A stretch of DNA of 64,000 bases from Hoyosella subflava DQS3-9A1 (GTDB lineage Bacteria > Actinomycetota > Actinomycetes > Mycobacteriales > Mycobacteriaceae), in assembly GCF_000214175.1 (NCBI RefSeq), contig NC_015564.1, positions 992,001 to 1,056,000 on the forward strand, read 5' to 3'. The notes under the pieces were generated by a model. The model ran no database searches. It saw only the letters and a list, made by a program, of their open reading frames with translations, and was not told the origin of the DNA. The first letter of the stretch is position 1. Each line of letters starts with the position of its first letter. Shown here piece by piece: positions 46,064 to 54,730 of this stretch. Made by a program: the position numbers and the translations under genes.

Positions 46064-47284
46064 TCAGACCGCAGATACTGCGAGTCTCGATGCCTGGGGG
46101 CTGTGGGTCTTACTCAATTGCTTCTTGTAGCGGGTGAACAAGCGGACGTTGTTCATCGCGAACACTCCCACCGGCACGCCCTCGCGCTCGTAGACCACGA
46201 CGAACGTTCCCGACACCGGATCGCCCTCAATCCAGCGGACCTGGTCAGTATGCTGCCGTATCCCAGCGAACTGGAGCATCTTGCCGTACTGACGCGACCA
46301 GAAGTAGGGGATGACCGCGGAGCCGGGCGTTCTGCCCATGATCGAGTCCGCAGCGATACCCGCCTGTGCAATCGCGTTGCTCCAGTGCTCGCTGCGGTGA
46401 TAGGCCTGGACCCACAGGTCATAGGCGCGTGCGCAGTCGCCGATCGCGTACACCCCAGGAAGACTTGTCTGGCCGCACGAATCAGTCACGAACCCGTCAT
46501 CGATGAGAATGCCTGAGGATGCGGCCCATTCAACGTTTGGTACAGCGCCGATCCCCACCAGGACAGTATCGGCCGGAAGCACGCGGCCGTCTGCGAGCTG
46601 GACAGCCCGGACGTGATCGTCGCCGACTACCTTCGCCACCGCGGCGCCCGTGAGTAGTTCGACGCCATGCGCTGTGTGCTGGTCAGCGCACACTGCGCCG
46701 AGTTCATTGCCGAGAGGTCCTGCGAGCGGGGTGGGAGATGCTTCTACGACCGTCACATTGAGGCCCATGGACGCGGCGCTCGAGGCGACCTCCGCACCGA
46801 TAAAACCGGCACCGACGACCACCAGGTTTCGTGACGTGCTCAGCGAATCACGCAGTGCCCGTGCATCTTCAAGACCGCGAAGCGTGTGGACACCGCCCAT
46901 CTCGGAACATCCGGGAAGCGTGCGTGCACGTGCTCCGGTAGCGAGGATCACCGCGTCCGCCTCGATGAGGGTGCCGTCAGAGAACGTCACGCGGTAGCCG
47001 CCTGTCTCCTTCTGCGACAATCCCGTAGCTGTCCGGTCCATAAGCCACTCGGTGTCGAGTGCGGCGTCGTCCCCGCTCATCAGCGAGATGTCATCTTCTG
47101 TGAGCGCGCCGGTCAGGAATTCCTTAGACAGAGGTGGCCGATCGTAGGGAGCGGATCGTTCGCTGCCGACAATCGTCAGTTGACCTGTGTAGCCGCGTTC
47201 ACGCAGGGCGCGGACGGCGGAAAGGCCAGCAAGTGACGCGCCAACTACTAGTACGGAAGCCGGAGTCGTCCCGAGAATTCCCAT
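46064..47284 (-). CDS. FAD-dependent ferredoxin reductase, copy 2
   Basis: 406 residues, same family as copy 1: FAD motif [32 protein letters not shown] motif VVVGAGFIGAEVASSA near residue 155, VYAIGDCARAY near 280. It follows the Rieske ferredoxin by 2 bases. It should reduce that ferredoxin and hence the second Rieske oxygenase at 48887. It converges with iclR2. Confidence 0.9.
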   Translation of the reverse strand: MGILGTTPASVLVVGASLAGLSAVRALRERGYTGQLTIVGSERSAPYDRPPLSKEFLTGALTEDDISLMSGDDAALDTEWLMDRTATGLSQKETGGYRVTFSDGTLIEADAVILATGARARTLPGCSEMGGVHTLRGLEDARALRDSLSTSRNLVVVGAGFIGAEVASSAASMGLNVTVVEASPTPLAGPLGNELGAVCADQHTAHGVELLTGAAVAKVVGDDHVRAVQLADGRVLPADTVLVGIGAVPNVEWAASSGILIDDGFVTDSCGQTSLPGVYAIGDCARAYDLWVQAYHRSEHWSNAIAQAGIAADSIMGRTPGSAVIPYFWSRQYGKMLQFAGIRQHTDQVRWIEGDPVSGTFVVVYEREGVPVGVFAMNNVRLFTRYKKQLSKTHSPQASRLAVSAV

Positions 47285-47286
47285 GG

Positions 47287-47664
47287 CTATTTTCCTTCAC
47301 TCGTCAGCATTAGTACGATCACGCCGTCTATCACAGAGACTTGATGCGTCCGGACAGGGATTTTCGCGGGCGGCCCCGAGGGGGTGCCAGTCCGCAGGTC
47401 GAAACACGCTTCATGAAGTGGGCATTCGACCGTGCAGTTCTCGACCCACCCATCAGCAAGTGAGGCATCTTGGTGAGTGCACGTGTCGTCGATCGCGAAC
47501 AAGCCCTCGGCAGTGTGGAAGATGGATACCGGACTCATCCCGGGCGGGGTGATAGTGGCGACTTCCCCTTCGGGCAGGGATGAGAGCGCGCAAACGGGGA
47601 TCGCGGCTGATCCGAGGTCTCGCGTGTGCAAAGTAGCGGTGCGGGGACTGTCGTCGAGAATCAC
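47287..47664 (-). CDS. Rieske-type [2Fe-2S] ferredoxin, copy 2
   Basis: 125 residues. Ligands C62-x-H64 and C81-x2-H84. Start at the GTG at 47664 with GGAGG 5 bases upstream; the open frame beyond it has no family similarity. The segment DDTCTHQDASLADGW is identical to copy 1, so the two are recent paralogues. First gene of ferredoxin-reductase, divergent from iclR3. Confidence 0.86.
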   Translation of the reverse strand: MILDDSPRTATLHTRDLGSAAIPVCALSSLPEGEVATITPPGMSPVSIFHTAEGLFAIDDTCTHQDASLADGWVENCTVECPLHEACFDLRTGTPSGPPAKIPVRTHQVSVIDGVIVLMLTSEGK

Positions 47665-47704
47665 ACTTACCTCCGGAGGGAAGCGACCGAAGCGATCGGT
47701 AGGG

Positions 47705-47743
47705 TGTTGCGTTATACGCACTGCATGGCGCTCTACGCAACAG
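47705..47743. promoter_or_regulatory. Putative IclR-type operator between ferredoxin 2 and iclR3
   Basis: TGTTGCG-TTATA-CGCACTG (47705-47723) and ATGGCG-CTCTA-CGCAACAG (47725-47743) are two adjacent imperfect repeats, each with the 5-base spacer of the perfect palindrome at 13370-13392. The outermost halves TGTTGCG and CGCAACA are exact reverse complements. Confidence 0.5.
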
Positions 47744-47842
47744 AATGCTCCTCCGGGGAACCCGGTGTCAAGACTTGTCGCACTGAAATTTGCGCCGAAT
47801 TTGCGCATGCGGCGAACGGCGTTTATCGCATAGTCTCTAGCG

Positions 47843-48631
47843 ATGGGCGAGACGCTGCGTCAGCCACAATCAGCCCCGGTCGATGGTCGAGCGAAAACGG
47901 TCCGCTCCGTCGACCGTGCGCTGGATGTACTCGAACTCATCGCCACGGAAGGTCGCCTCGGTGTGTCCGAGGCCGCAGCGCGGCTCGATGTTGGCCATTC
48001 GACTGTCGCTCGGCTCATCGCCTCGCTGCAGCAGCGGGGGTTTATCGAGGAATCGAGTAGCCGCGGCTGTTATCAGATGGGTTTCGCTGTCGTACGCCTA
48101 GCAGAAGCCACGGTCGCTCAGAGCCTGCTCATCGAGTCGGCGCAGCCAGAATGCGACCGCCTCGCCGCGTTGTTCGGGGCCACGGTGAACCTCGCCATTC
48201 TTGACCGGTCGTCCATGGTGAGCATCCTCGAATGCAGAGTTGGGGGGCACGTGGCGCCGCGTACCCCCATGGTGAAGGTCTCGTCGGCTCATGCGACTGC
48301 GGCCGGCAAGGTTCTCTACTCTGAACTGTCACGCGCATATACCGAACAGAGCCTTGGTGTCACATTCGCTAAGTTCACGCCCCGCACGATCGAGCAGATC
48401 GAATCGTTCTGCCAGGAAATCGCAACCGTGCGCTCCATTGGATGGGCGGCTGCCGCCGGAGAGCTCGAAGACGGGCTGAACTCGGTAGCCGTCCCGGTCC
48501 GTAGCCTCGCGACCGGGCGAATTATTGCTGCGCTGTGCGTCTCAGGGCCGACCCTTCGGCTGCCCAGAGAGCAATTCGCGGGAGTTGCTGAAGTGCTGAC
48601 GTCTGCGGCTGGGCGCATCGAGGAAAGGTAG
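47843..48631 (+). CDS. IclR-family transcriptional regulator 3
   Basis: 262 residues: HTH (VSEAAARLDVGHSTVARLIASLQQRG) and effector domain (VSSAHATAAGKVLYSEL, GLNSVAVPVRSLA). It stands between the divergent ferredoxin 2 and the downstream Rieske oxygenase, with TTTGTTGCG-type repeats on both sides, so it is the strongest candidate in copy 2 for control of the oxygenase. The parallel with iclR1 (same repeats on both sides) suggests common descent. Confidence 0.87.
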   Translation: MGETLRQPQSAPVDGRAKTVRSVDRALDVLELIATEGRLGVSEAAARLDVGHSTVARLIASLQQRGFIEESSSRGCYQMGFAVVRLAEATVAQSLLIESAQPECDRLAALFGATVNLAILDRSSMVSILECRVGGHVAPRTPMVKVSSAHATAAGKVLYSELSRAYTEQSLGVTFAKFTPRTIEQIESFCQEIATVRSIGWAAAAGELEDGLNSVAVPVRSLATGRIIAALCVSGPTLRLPREQFAGVAEVLTSAAGRIEER

Positions 48632-48734
48632 CGTGCCTAAGCCTCCGGACAGAAAAGCGTCGGAGTACTGCCACTCGTCATGATGTGACGATTGACACAC
48701 GTAGCTACTTCGCGATAAGTTTTGCATAGCGCAC

Positions 48735-48757
48735 ACTGTCGCACATGACGCAACAAA
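48735..48757. promoter_or_regulatory. Putative IclR-type operator upstream of Rieske oxygenase 2
   Basis: ACTGTCGCA-CATGA-CGCAACAAA. The right arm equals that of the palindrome at 13370-13392 and the left is degenerate (5 of 9). It lies in the 255-base gap between iclR3 and the oxygenase, about 130 bases before its start. Confidence 0.45.
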
Positions 48758-48886
48758 GCTGTCGCTCACGCTTCGTTCGCGCGCAGAAACTTCATGTCCA
48801 AGAATCCGAGGTCCGTAACGAGGGCCCTCAAGATCATCATCAGGCTGATCGTGGTATCGGCTCACATGAAAAGAACGGTGGCACAT

Positions 48887-50041
48887 ATGGCTGCACCTGA
48901 GATCCCTGATATCGATTCCGCACTGATGCCCACGCTGGGCGGACGTTATTACACCGATCCAGGCATCTTCGTCAGTGAACAAGAACAGATCTTCGAGTCA
49001 ATGTGGTTCTGCGCCGCTCGAAGCTCCGACTTGGCAGCCCCCGGCGCATTCAAGAAAGTGACGGTAGGACGCGAAAGCGTGCTGATCGTTCGGGGACGTG
49101 ACGGTGGGTTGCGGGCATTCCTCAACATTTGCAGGCATCGCGGCGCCATGCTCTGCACGGAGGACTCGGGGCAGGTGCGCCGCAACTTTCAGTGCCCCTA
49201 CCACGCCTGGACTTATGGACTCGATGGCCGGCTGGTTGCAGCGCCGAACATGGCCGCACTGAAAGACGCGGCAGGTCGCGACCTCGACCGTCAGGAGTAC
49301 GGGCTTGTCAGCGTCGCCCTGCGCGAATGGCTTGGCTACGCCTGGGTGTGCCTCGCTGACACCCCACCGTCGTTCGAGAACGAGGTAGTCGGTGCAGTCA
49401 CCGAGCGTCTCGGTGACGCTTCGGTGATCGATCGCTACGAGATCGGCTCGCTCGAGGTCGGGCGTCGCATCACCTATGACGTCGCCGCGAACTGGAAGCT
49501 GATCATCGAAAACTTCATGGAGTGCTACCACTGCGCGACCATCCATCCTGAACTCACTGAAGTGCTGCCTGAATTCGCTGACGGCCTCGCTGCCCAGTAC
49601 TTCGTCGGTCATGGAGCGGCGTTCGGTGACGACGTCGACGGATTCACGGTCGACGGAGGTGCAGGTTTTGATGCGCTTCCCGGCGTCACCGAGGCTGAGG
49701 ACCGAAAGTATTACGCAATCACCGTGCGCCCGCAGATCTTCATCAATCTGGTGCCTGACCATGTGATTTTTCACCGGATGTACCCGCTTTCAGCTGATCG
49801 CACAATCGTTGAATGCGACTGGCTATACTCGCGTAACGTCACGGAGTCGGGCAGAGACGTTTCGCGTTCGGTCGAACTTTTCCATCGCGTCAACCAGCAG
49901 GACTTCGACGCCTGTGAGCGGACGCAGCCGACGATGTCATCGAAGGCTTACCGCAATGGCGGCGTGCTAGTGCCCTCCGAACACCACATCGGTGAATTTC
50001 ACGGCTGGCTGCTGGACAAACTCGCTGAGGGGGCACGATGA
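48887..50041 (+). CDS. gbcA: Rieske oxygenase, glycine betaine monooxygenase-like, copy 2
   Basis: 384 residues. Rieske ligands C82-x-H84 and C103-x2-H106; mononuclear iron motif NFMECYHCATIHPEL near residue 210. It is complete and lets the copy-1 C-terminus be predicted (ends FHGWLLDKLAEGAR). The ATG at 48887 has GGTGG 5 bases upstream; ATGs at 48866 and 48794 are in frame but without ribosome-binding site or family similarity. The stop overlaps the start of BCCT transporter 2 (ATGA), a direct link between quaternary-amine import and demethylation. Carnitine or stachydrine remain possible substrates. Confidence 0.88.
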   Translation: MAAPEIPDIDSALMPTLGGRYYTDPGIFVSEQEQIFESMWFCAARSSDLAAPGAFKKVTVGRESVLIVRGRDGGLRAFLNICRHRGAMLCTEDSGQVRRNFQCPYHAWTYGLDGRLVAAPNMAALKDAAGRDLDRQEYGLVSVALREWLGYAWVCLADTPPSFENEVVGAVTERLGDASVIDRYEIGSLEVGRRITYDVAANWKLIIENFMECYHCATIHPELTEVLPEFADGLAAQYFVGHGAAFGDDVDGFTVDGGAGFDALPGVTEAEDRKYYAITVRPQIFINLVPDHVIFHRMYPLSADRTIVECDWLYSRNVTESGRDVSRSVELFHRVNQQDFDACERTQPTMSSKAYRNGGVLVPSEHHIGEFHGWLLDKLAEGAR

Positions 50042-51945
50042 CTGCCTGGACCTCACTGCGCAAGCCGGTGTTCATTCCGGCATCAATCGCGATTTTCGGC
50101 CTCATCGCGTTCGCCGCGCTGTACGGAGGGACTGCGGAGGACGCGTTTACCTCGCTGAACAGTCTGTTCGCCGACAGTGTTGGCTGGTGGTATGTGCTGG
50201 CGGCCACGGGCTTTGTCGCCTTCGCGCTCTACTGCGCTCTCACGCGTATCGGCAAACTGAAGCTCGGACGAGATGACGAAGAACCGGAATTCGGGCTGCT
50301 TTCCTGGTTCGCGATGCTCTTTTCCGCCGGTATGGGCATCGGCCTGGTGTTCTACGGGGTAGCTGAGCCGCTGATGCACTACCTGTCACCGCCGGAAGCC
50401 GGCGGCGTCGCAGGTGGCACCGACAGGGCCGCGAACCAGGCTCTCGAGATCACGATGTTCCACTGGGGCCTGCACGCCTGGTCCATTTATGTCGTCATCG
50501 GACTTGGCCTGGCGTATATGACATTCCGCAAAGGACGTCCGCTTGCGGTGCGCTGGCTGCTGGAACCACTTCTCGGCCGTGAGCGCGTCGAAGGCTGGAT
50601 AGGGCACACCATCGACGCGGTCGCGATCGTGGGAACGCTGTTCGGCGTCGCTACCTCACTGGGGTTTGGCGTCCAGCAAATCATGTCCGGCCTCGAATAC
50701 CTGGGGTGGATTGAGTCGTCAAACCTCTGGATCTTCGGAATCGTCGCTTTCATCACCCTCATTGCGACGCTATCGGTCGTATCGGGTGTGTACCGGGGGC
50801 TGAAGTGGCTGTCGAACACGAACATGACCATCGCGGCGTTGCTGGTCATCTTCGTGTTCGCCAGTGGTGCGACGTTGTTCCTGCTGCAAGCATGGGTCCA
50901 GAATCTCGGTAACTATGCGCAGGCCCTGCCTGAGTTGATGTTGCGGACCGCCCCGTTCTCCGACGACGGGTGGGCAGCCGCGTGGACAGTCTTTTACTGG
51001 GGCTGGTGGATCAGTTGGGCGCCCTTCGTTGGCATGTTCATCGCGCGAATCTCGCGGGGACGCACCATTCGGGAGTTCGTAATCGGCGTTTTGGTCGCGC
51101 CAACGCTTGTCAGTTCAGTGTGGTTCACCGTCTTCGGTGATTCCGCGATCCTGCGTCAACGTGAGTTCGGCGACGTCGCACCAGGAGAGACCGTGAGCGC
51201 GAGTACCGCCCTCTTCGCCTTCCTGGACACGCTTCCGCTCGCGACCATCACCAGTATTGTGGCCATCTGCGTGGTCGTGTTCTTCTTCGTCACCTCATCT
51301 GACTCGGGCTCGCTAGTAGTCGACATCCTGGCGACCGGCGGCGCGATCGAAACGTCGAAAATTACCCGGGTCTACTGGGCAGTGCTCGAGGGCGCCGCAG
51401 CCGCGATCCTGCTGATCGTCGGGGGCAGTGAATCGCTCACCGCTCTGCAAACAGCATCGATTGCCACGGCGCTGCCGTTCTCGATCATTATGGTCCTGGC
51501 GTGCGTTTCCCTGCTGCGTGCCTTCCGGTACGACGTGCGCCAGATGACGAATTATGTACACATGGTGCAAGTTTCGGGTGACCTGCCATCAACTAATGGA
51601 TCATCGGAACGCCGGAGCGAAACGCCCCCCTCGCAGCCGCCACCCTTGCACTTGCACCCGCGGTCTGTCTGGCGCGGCGCGCGGGGCATCTCCGCCTCAC
51701 TTTCCACCGTTGGAGCGTCGGAGCCGATTAGAAGCAAACGCAATGGCGAAAGCGGCGTCGTGTACTCATTCCGCCCGGTGGAGTCCTGCGACATCGTCAT
51801 CGACCCGGCCACGGGTGTAGCCACCGTCGCCGAGGATGCTGTCGACCCGCTGGCCGGGGAAGTATTCGATACGCCAGAATTCGCCGCGTCGCACGAAGGC
51901 ACGCTGCGCGCGGCCGGGAATGGGGACAGCAGCGACGAGCACTAA
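50038..51945 (+). CDS. BCCT-family betaine/choline/carnitine transporter 2, long C-terminal tail
   Basis: 635 residues, 12 predicted membrane segments. BCCT signature FYWGWWISWAPFVGMFIARI near residue 320-340 and SSDSGS near 420. After the last helix (about residue 505) there is a hydrophilic, Pro/Ser-rich tail of about 130 residues, much longer than the roughly 45-residue regulatory tail of BetP, possibly involved in sensing. Translationally coupled to Rieske oxygenase 2. Followed by a bidirectional stem-loop. Confidence 0.9.
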   Translation: MTAWTSLRKPVFIPASIAIFGLIAFAALYGGTAEDAFTSLNSLFADSVGWWYVLAATGFVAFALYCALTRIGKLKLGRDDEEPEFGLLSWFAMLFSAGMGIGLVFYGVAEPLMHYLSPPEAGGVAGGTDRAANQALEITMFHWGLHAWSIYVVIGLGLAYMTFRKGRPLAVRWLLEPLLGRERVEGWIGHTIDAVAIVGTLFGVATSLGFGVQQIMSGLEYLGWIESSNLWIFGIVAFITLIATLSVVSGVYRGLKWLSNTNMTIAALLVIFVFASGATLFLLQAWVQNLGNYAQALPELMLRTAPFSDDGWAAAWTVFYWGWWISWAPFVGMFIARISRGRTIREFVIGVLVAPTLVSSVWFTVFGDSAILRQREFGDVAPGETVSASTALFAFLDTLPLATITSIVAICVVVFFFVTSSDSGSLVVDILATGGAIETSKITRVYWAVLEGAAAAILLIVGGSESLTALQTASIATALPFSIIMVLACVSLLRAFRYDVRQMTNYVHMVQVSGDLPSTNGSSERRSETPPSQPPPLHLHPRSVWRGARGISASLSTVGASEPIRSKRNGESGVVYSFRPVESCDIVIDPATGVATVAEDAVDPLAGEVFDTPEFAASHEGTLRAAGNGDSSDEH

Positions 51946-51950
51946 CCCAA

Positions 51951-52015
51951 TCCAGCTGCGGAGGTCAACGTAAACTGCCCAACTTGGGGTTGTTCTGTTG
52001 ACCTCCGCCGCTGGA
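51951..52015. terminator. Bidirectional stem-loop terminator between BCCT 2 and the GMC oxidoreductase
   Basis: 19-base arms (51951-51969 and 51997-52015) pair at all but one position around a 27-base loop, in the gap between two convergent genes. No long T run follows. Confidence 0.6.
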
Positions 52016-52038
52016 TGCGCGGGGAGGGTGGGGGTAGC

Positions 52039-53628
52039 TCACTCCATCAGTTCCACGCACCGCTCGCCAATCATCATGGCTGGCGCGTTGGTGTTGCCGC
52101 CCGTGATGCTGGGCATGATCGATGCGTCTGCCACCCGAAGGCCTTCTACGCCGAGGACCTTCAACTGCGGATCGACGACAGCACGTTCATCGGTGCCCAT
52201 GCGGCACGTGCCGACCGGATGGTAGACGGAGTGGATTCGACGGGGGAGCTCGCGACGAAGCGCAGTCTCATCCAGATAGGATGGTCCGGGCGCAAACTCG
52301 CCATGGACTTCATGGGCAATGTCGTTATGCGCCATGACTTCCCGAATCAGCTGAATTCCTTCGACAAGCAGGTCTGCGTCAGCGGGTTCGGAAAGATACG
52401 CCGGGTCGATGAGTGGGGCGGCAGTGGGGTCGGCCGACGCGAGCCGCACATCGCCACGGCTCTGTGGGTAAATGAGCGTGGGGAAAATTGTGAGCGCGGG
52501 GCGAACATCAACCTTATGCCGTACCGGCAAGTCTTGATTCGGGGTGGGATACGACCACGGGAGGGTGTGTATCTGCAGGTCCGGCACGTTTGAGGCGAAC
52601 GAGGTGCGGAGAAATCCCGCGGCTTCAAAAACGGTGCGGCCGAACCAGCTTCCGCCCTTCGTGGCTTCTTGCACCATCCCGGACAGGAAGTGCCGTGGCG
52701 TTCCGCGGTGAATCGCAGAAGGCATCAGGAATGTCATGGGAACGAACAAATGGTCGTGCAAATTCTTGCCCACCGGCAAGCTCGCGCGTACACGGATGCC
52801 GAAGTCGCGCAGTTGCTCGGCAGGCCCAATTCCGGACAGCATCAGCAGCTGGGGTGAGCCGAAGACACCTGCAGCGAGGACGATTTCCTTCGCCGCTCGG
52901 ATAACGCGGGTTCCCGACTTGCCGAGAACCTCAACTCCCACCGCGCGGTTGCCGCTGAACACCACCCGAGTTGCTGTCACACCAGTTTCAACGGTCAGCT
53001 GCGCTGCGCCGTTCAGGTAACCGCGTGAGGAACTGTAACGCAGACCATCACTCGCGCTCTGCTGGAAGATCCCGATGCCTTCCTGGTCAGCGCCGTTGTA
53101 GTCGTCGATCAAGGGTGCACCTGTGGTGGCAGCGAGGGCGTCCATGAATCGTAGAGACGCGTCCGTCACATCGCGCTGTTGCGTGACCTTGATGGGACCG
53201 CCGCTGCCACGATGGTCGCTCTCCCCACCTTCCCAGTCTTCGAGTCGCTTGTAGGAGGGCAGTACGTCGTCGTAGCTCCAGCCCTCGCATCCCTCATTCG
53301 CCCAGCCGTCGTAGTTGGCGCGGTTGCCGCGCACGAAAAGCATGCCGTTGATGGAGCTGGAACCGCCGAGTACCTTGCCCCGCGTATGCGGAATCTTGCG
53401 GTCCGCGGCATGCTTCTGCGGCACCGTGTAGTAACCCCAGTCGAACCGTTTCTTGATTTGCGGCACGGTGTGGACGATCGAAATCATGCCTGGCGTGCGG
53501 ACGAAGCGGCTGCGATCTTTCCGCCCCGCTTCGATCAGGGTGACTTTCTCGCCCCTCTCGGCGAGGCGTGACGCGATGACGCAACCGGCGCTGCCCGCTC
53601 CGACGACGACGTAATCAGCTTCAGTCAT
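52039..53628 (-). CDS. GMC-family FAD alcohol oxidoreductase (choline dehydrogenase-like)
   Basis: 529 residues. FAD motif VVVGAGSAGCVIASRL at the N-terminus, GMC signatures GKVLGGSSSINGMLFVRGN (about 83-101) and GVFGSPQLLMLSGIGP (about 258-273); C-terminal His in YHPVGTCRMG (about 470). The family includes choline dehydrogenase, alkanol dehydrogenases and others. It lies 11 bases downstream of fadE27 on the same strand, behind a KstR-type promoter, so oxidation of a sterol or fatty alcohol is more probable than of choline; the betaine genes are separated from it by a terminator. Confidence 0.82.
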   Translation of the reverse strand: MTEADYVVVGAGSAGCVIASRLAERGEKVTLIEAGRKDRSRFVRTPGMISIVHTVPQIKKRFDWGYYTVPQKHAADRKIPHTRGKVLGGSSSINGMLFVRGNRANYDGWANEGCEGWSYDDVLPSYKRLEDWEGGESDHRGSGGPIKVTQQRDVTDASLRFMDALAATTGAPLIDDYNGADQEGIGIFQQSASDGLRYSSSRGYLNGAAQLTVETGVTATRVVFSGNRAVGVEVLGKSGTRVIRAAKEIVLAAGVFGSPQLLMLSGIGPAEQLRDFGIRVRASLPVGKNLHDHLFVPMTFLMPSAIHRGTPRHFLSGMVQEATKGGSWFGRTVFEAAGFLRTSFASNVPDLQIHTLPWSYPTPNQDLPVRHKVDVRPALTIFPTLIYPQSRGDVRLASADPTAAPLIDPAYLSEPADADLLVEGIQLIREVMAHNDIAHEVHGEFAPGPSYLDETALRRELPRRIHSVYHPVGTCRMGTDERAVVDPQLKVLGVEGLRVADASIMPSITGGNTNAPAMMIGERCVELME

Positions 53629-53639
53629 GACGTCCTTCC

Positions 53640-54722
53640 TTAGACGAGCTCTTCAGCGAGCCGCGTTCCGAGTGTGCGCAGCTGGGAGGTAGCGCCACCG
53701 AATGCGAATTCTGCGCGCTTCGCGGCGACGAAGTAACGGTGCAGGGGATAGTCCAAGTCGATGCCGACCCCGCCATGAATGTGGACAGCGGTGTGTGCAA
53801 CCCGGTGGCCGGCTTCTGCGGCCCAGAACTTTGCTGTCGCCACGGCGTCGGCCGCAGGTTCTCCGGCGCTGATTTGCCAGGCAGCCTGCCATAGCGTGAG
53901 GCGGACGGCCTCGACATCGATATATGCGTCGGCGAGACGCTGCCGGACCGCCTGGAACGAGCCGATCGGTTTACCGAACTGTTCGCGGGTGCGCGCGTAG
54001 TCGCTGGTCATCTCGAGCGCGGCCTCGAGTGTGCCGAGCTGCTGCGCACACAGCCCGAGAGTAAGGCGCTGCCGCAGCCACGTTGGCGCCGCACCGGCGA
54101 GGATCTCGGTGTCGCGCACCGTGACGGCCTCGAGTTCAAGCTGCGCGGCATCCGCTCCGTCAACGACGTCCTGCTCCGACACGGTGACACCGCTCGCGGT
54201 GCGCGGGACACAGAAAATGGCGCGCCCATCGGGTGTTTCGGCTTCACAGAGGAACGCATCCGCGAAAGCACCATCAAGGATGGCTGTCTGGGAGCCAGCG
54301 AGGGTCCATCCTTCCTGGCCGCGTTGGGCTGTGAACGGCGCAGGATCCCCGGCGTCGGCGATGGCGGGGGACAGTATTGCGGTGCCGCGAACAACTGGAA
54401 TCAGCCAGCGTTCGATCTGTTCCGGGGTGCCGAACTCGGCGAGCACAGACGCTGCACCAGCGACGCTGGAAAGGAAGGGAACGGGTGCGCACGTACGGCC
54501 GATCTCGGTCAGGATGCTGCACTGTTCGAGTACGCCGAATCCTGCACCGCCGACGGTGTTGGGGAGGGCTGCATCTACGAGTCCAGCGCTGCACATCGCA
54601 GTCCACAGCTCGCGATCGAATCCGCCGAGTGGCCTATCCGGATGTTTGGTGTTCCAGTCGCTGAGGACTTGTTTCGCAAGACCGGCGAGGTCGCCTTGCG
54701 CTTCGGTGATTGTGAAGTCCAT
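53640..54722 (-). CDS. fadE27: Acyl-CoA dehydrogenase subunit, FadE27-like (ChsE5)
   Basis: 360 residues. In M. tuberculosis FadE26 and FadE27 form an alpha2beta2 dehydrogenase for the cholesterol side chain; this is the second subunit. Segments RTREQFGKPIGSFQAVRQRLADAYID and HIHGGVGIDLDYPLHRYF agree with that partner. The subunit is less conserved in the N-terminal half, as expected. It follows fadE26 by 8 bases and precedes the GMC gene by 11. FAD is shared at the interface in the known complex. Confidence 0.86.
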   Translation of the reverse strand: MDFTITEAQGDLAGLAKQVLSDWNTKHPDRPLGGFDRELWTAMCSAGLVDAALPNTVGGAGFGVLEQCSILTEIGRTCAPVPFLSSVAGAASVLAEFGTPEQIERWLIPVVRGTAILSPAIADAGDPAPFTAQRGQEGWTLAGSQTAILDGAFADAFLCEAETPDGRAIFCVPRTASGVTVSEQDVVDGADAAQLELEAVTVRDTEILAGAAPTWLRQRLTLGLCAQQLGTLEAALEMTSDYARTREQFGKPIGSFQAVRQRLADAYIDVEAVRLTLWQAAWQISAGEPAADAVATAKFWAAEAGHRVAHTAVHIHGGVGIDLDYPLHRYFVAAKRAEFAFGGATSQLRTLGTRLAEELV

Positions 54723-54730
54723 GGACCGTC

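Noticed and set aside
52039-53628. Choline dehydrogenase BetA feeding the betaine pathway
   Set aside because: Only family-level similarity; it is in the fadE26-fadE27 transcript and separated from betaine genes by a terminator, and no betaine aldehyde dehydrogenase is adjacent.
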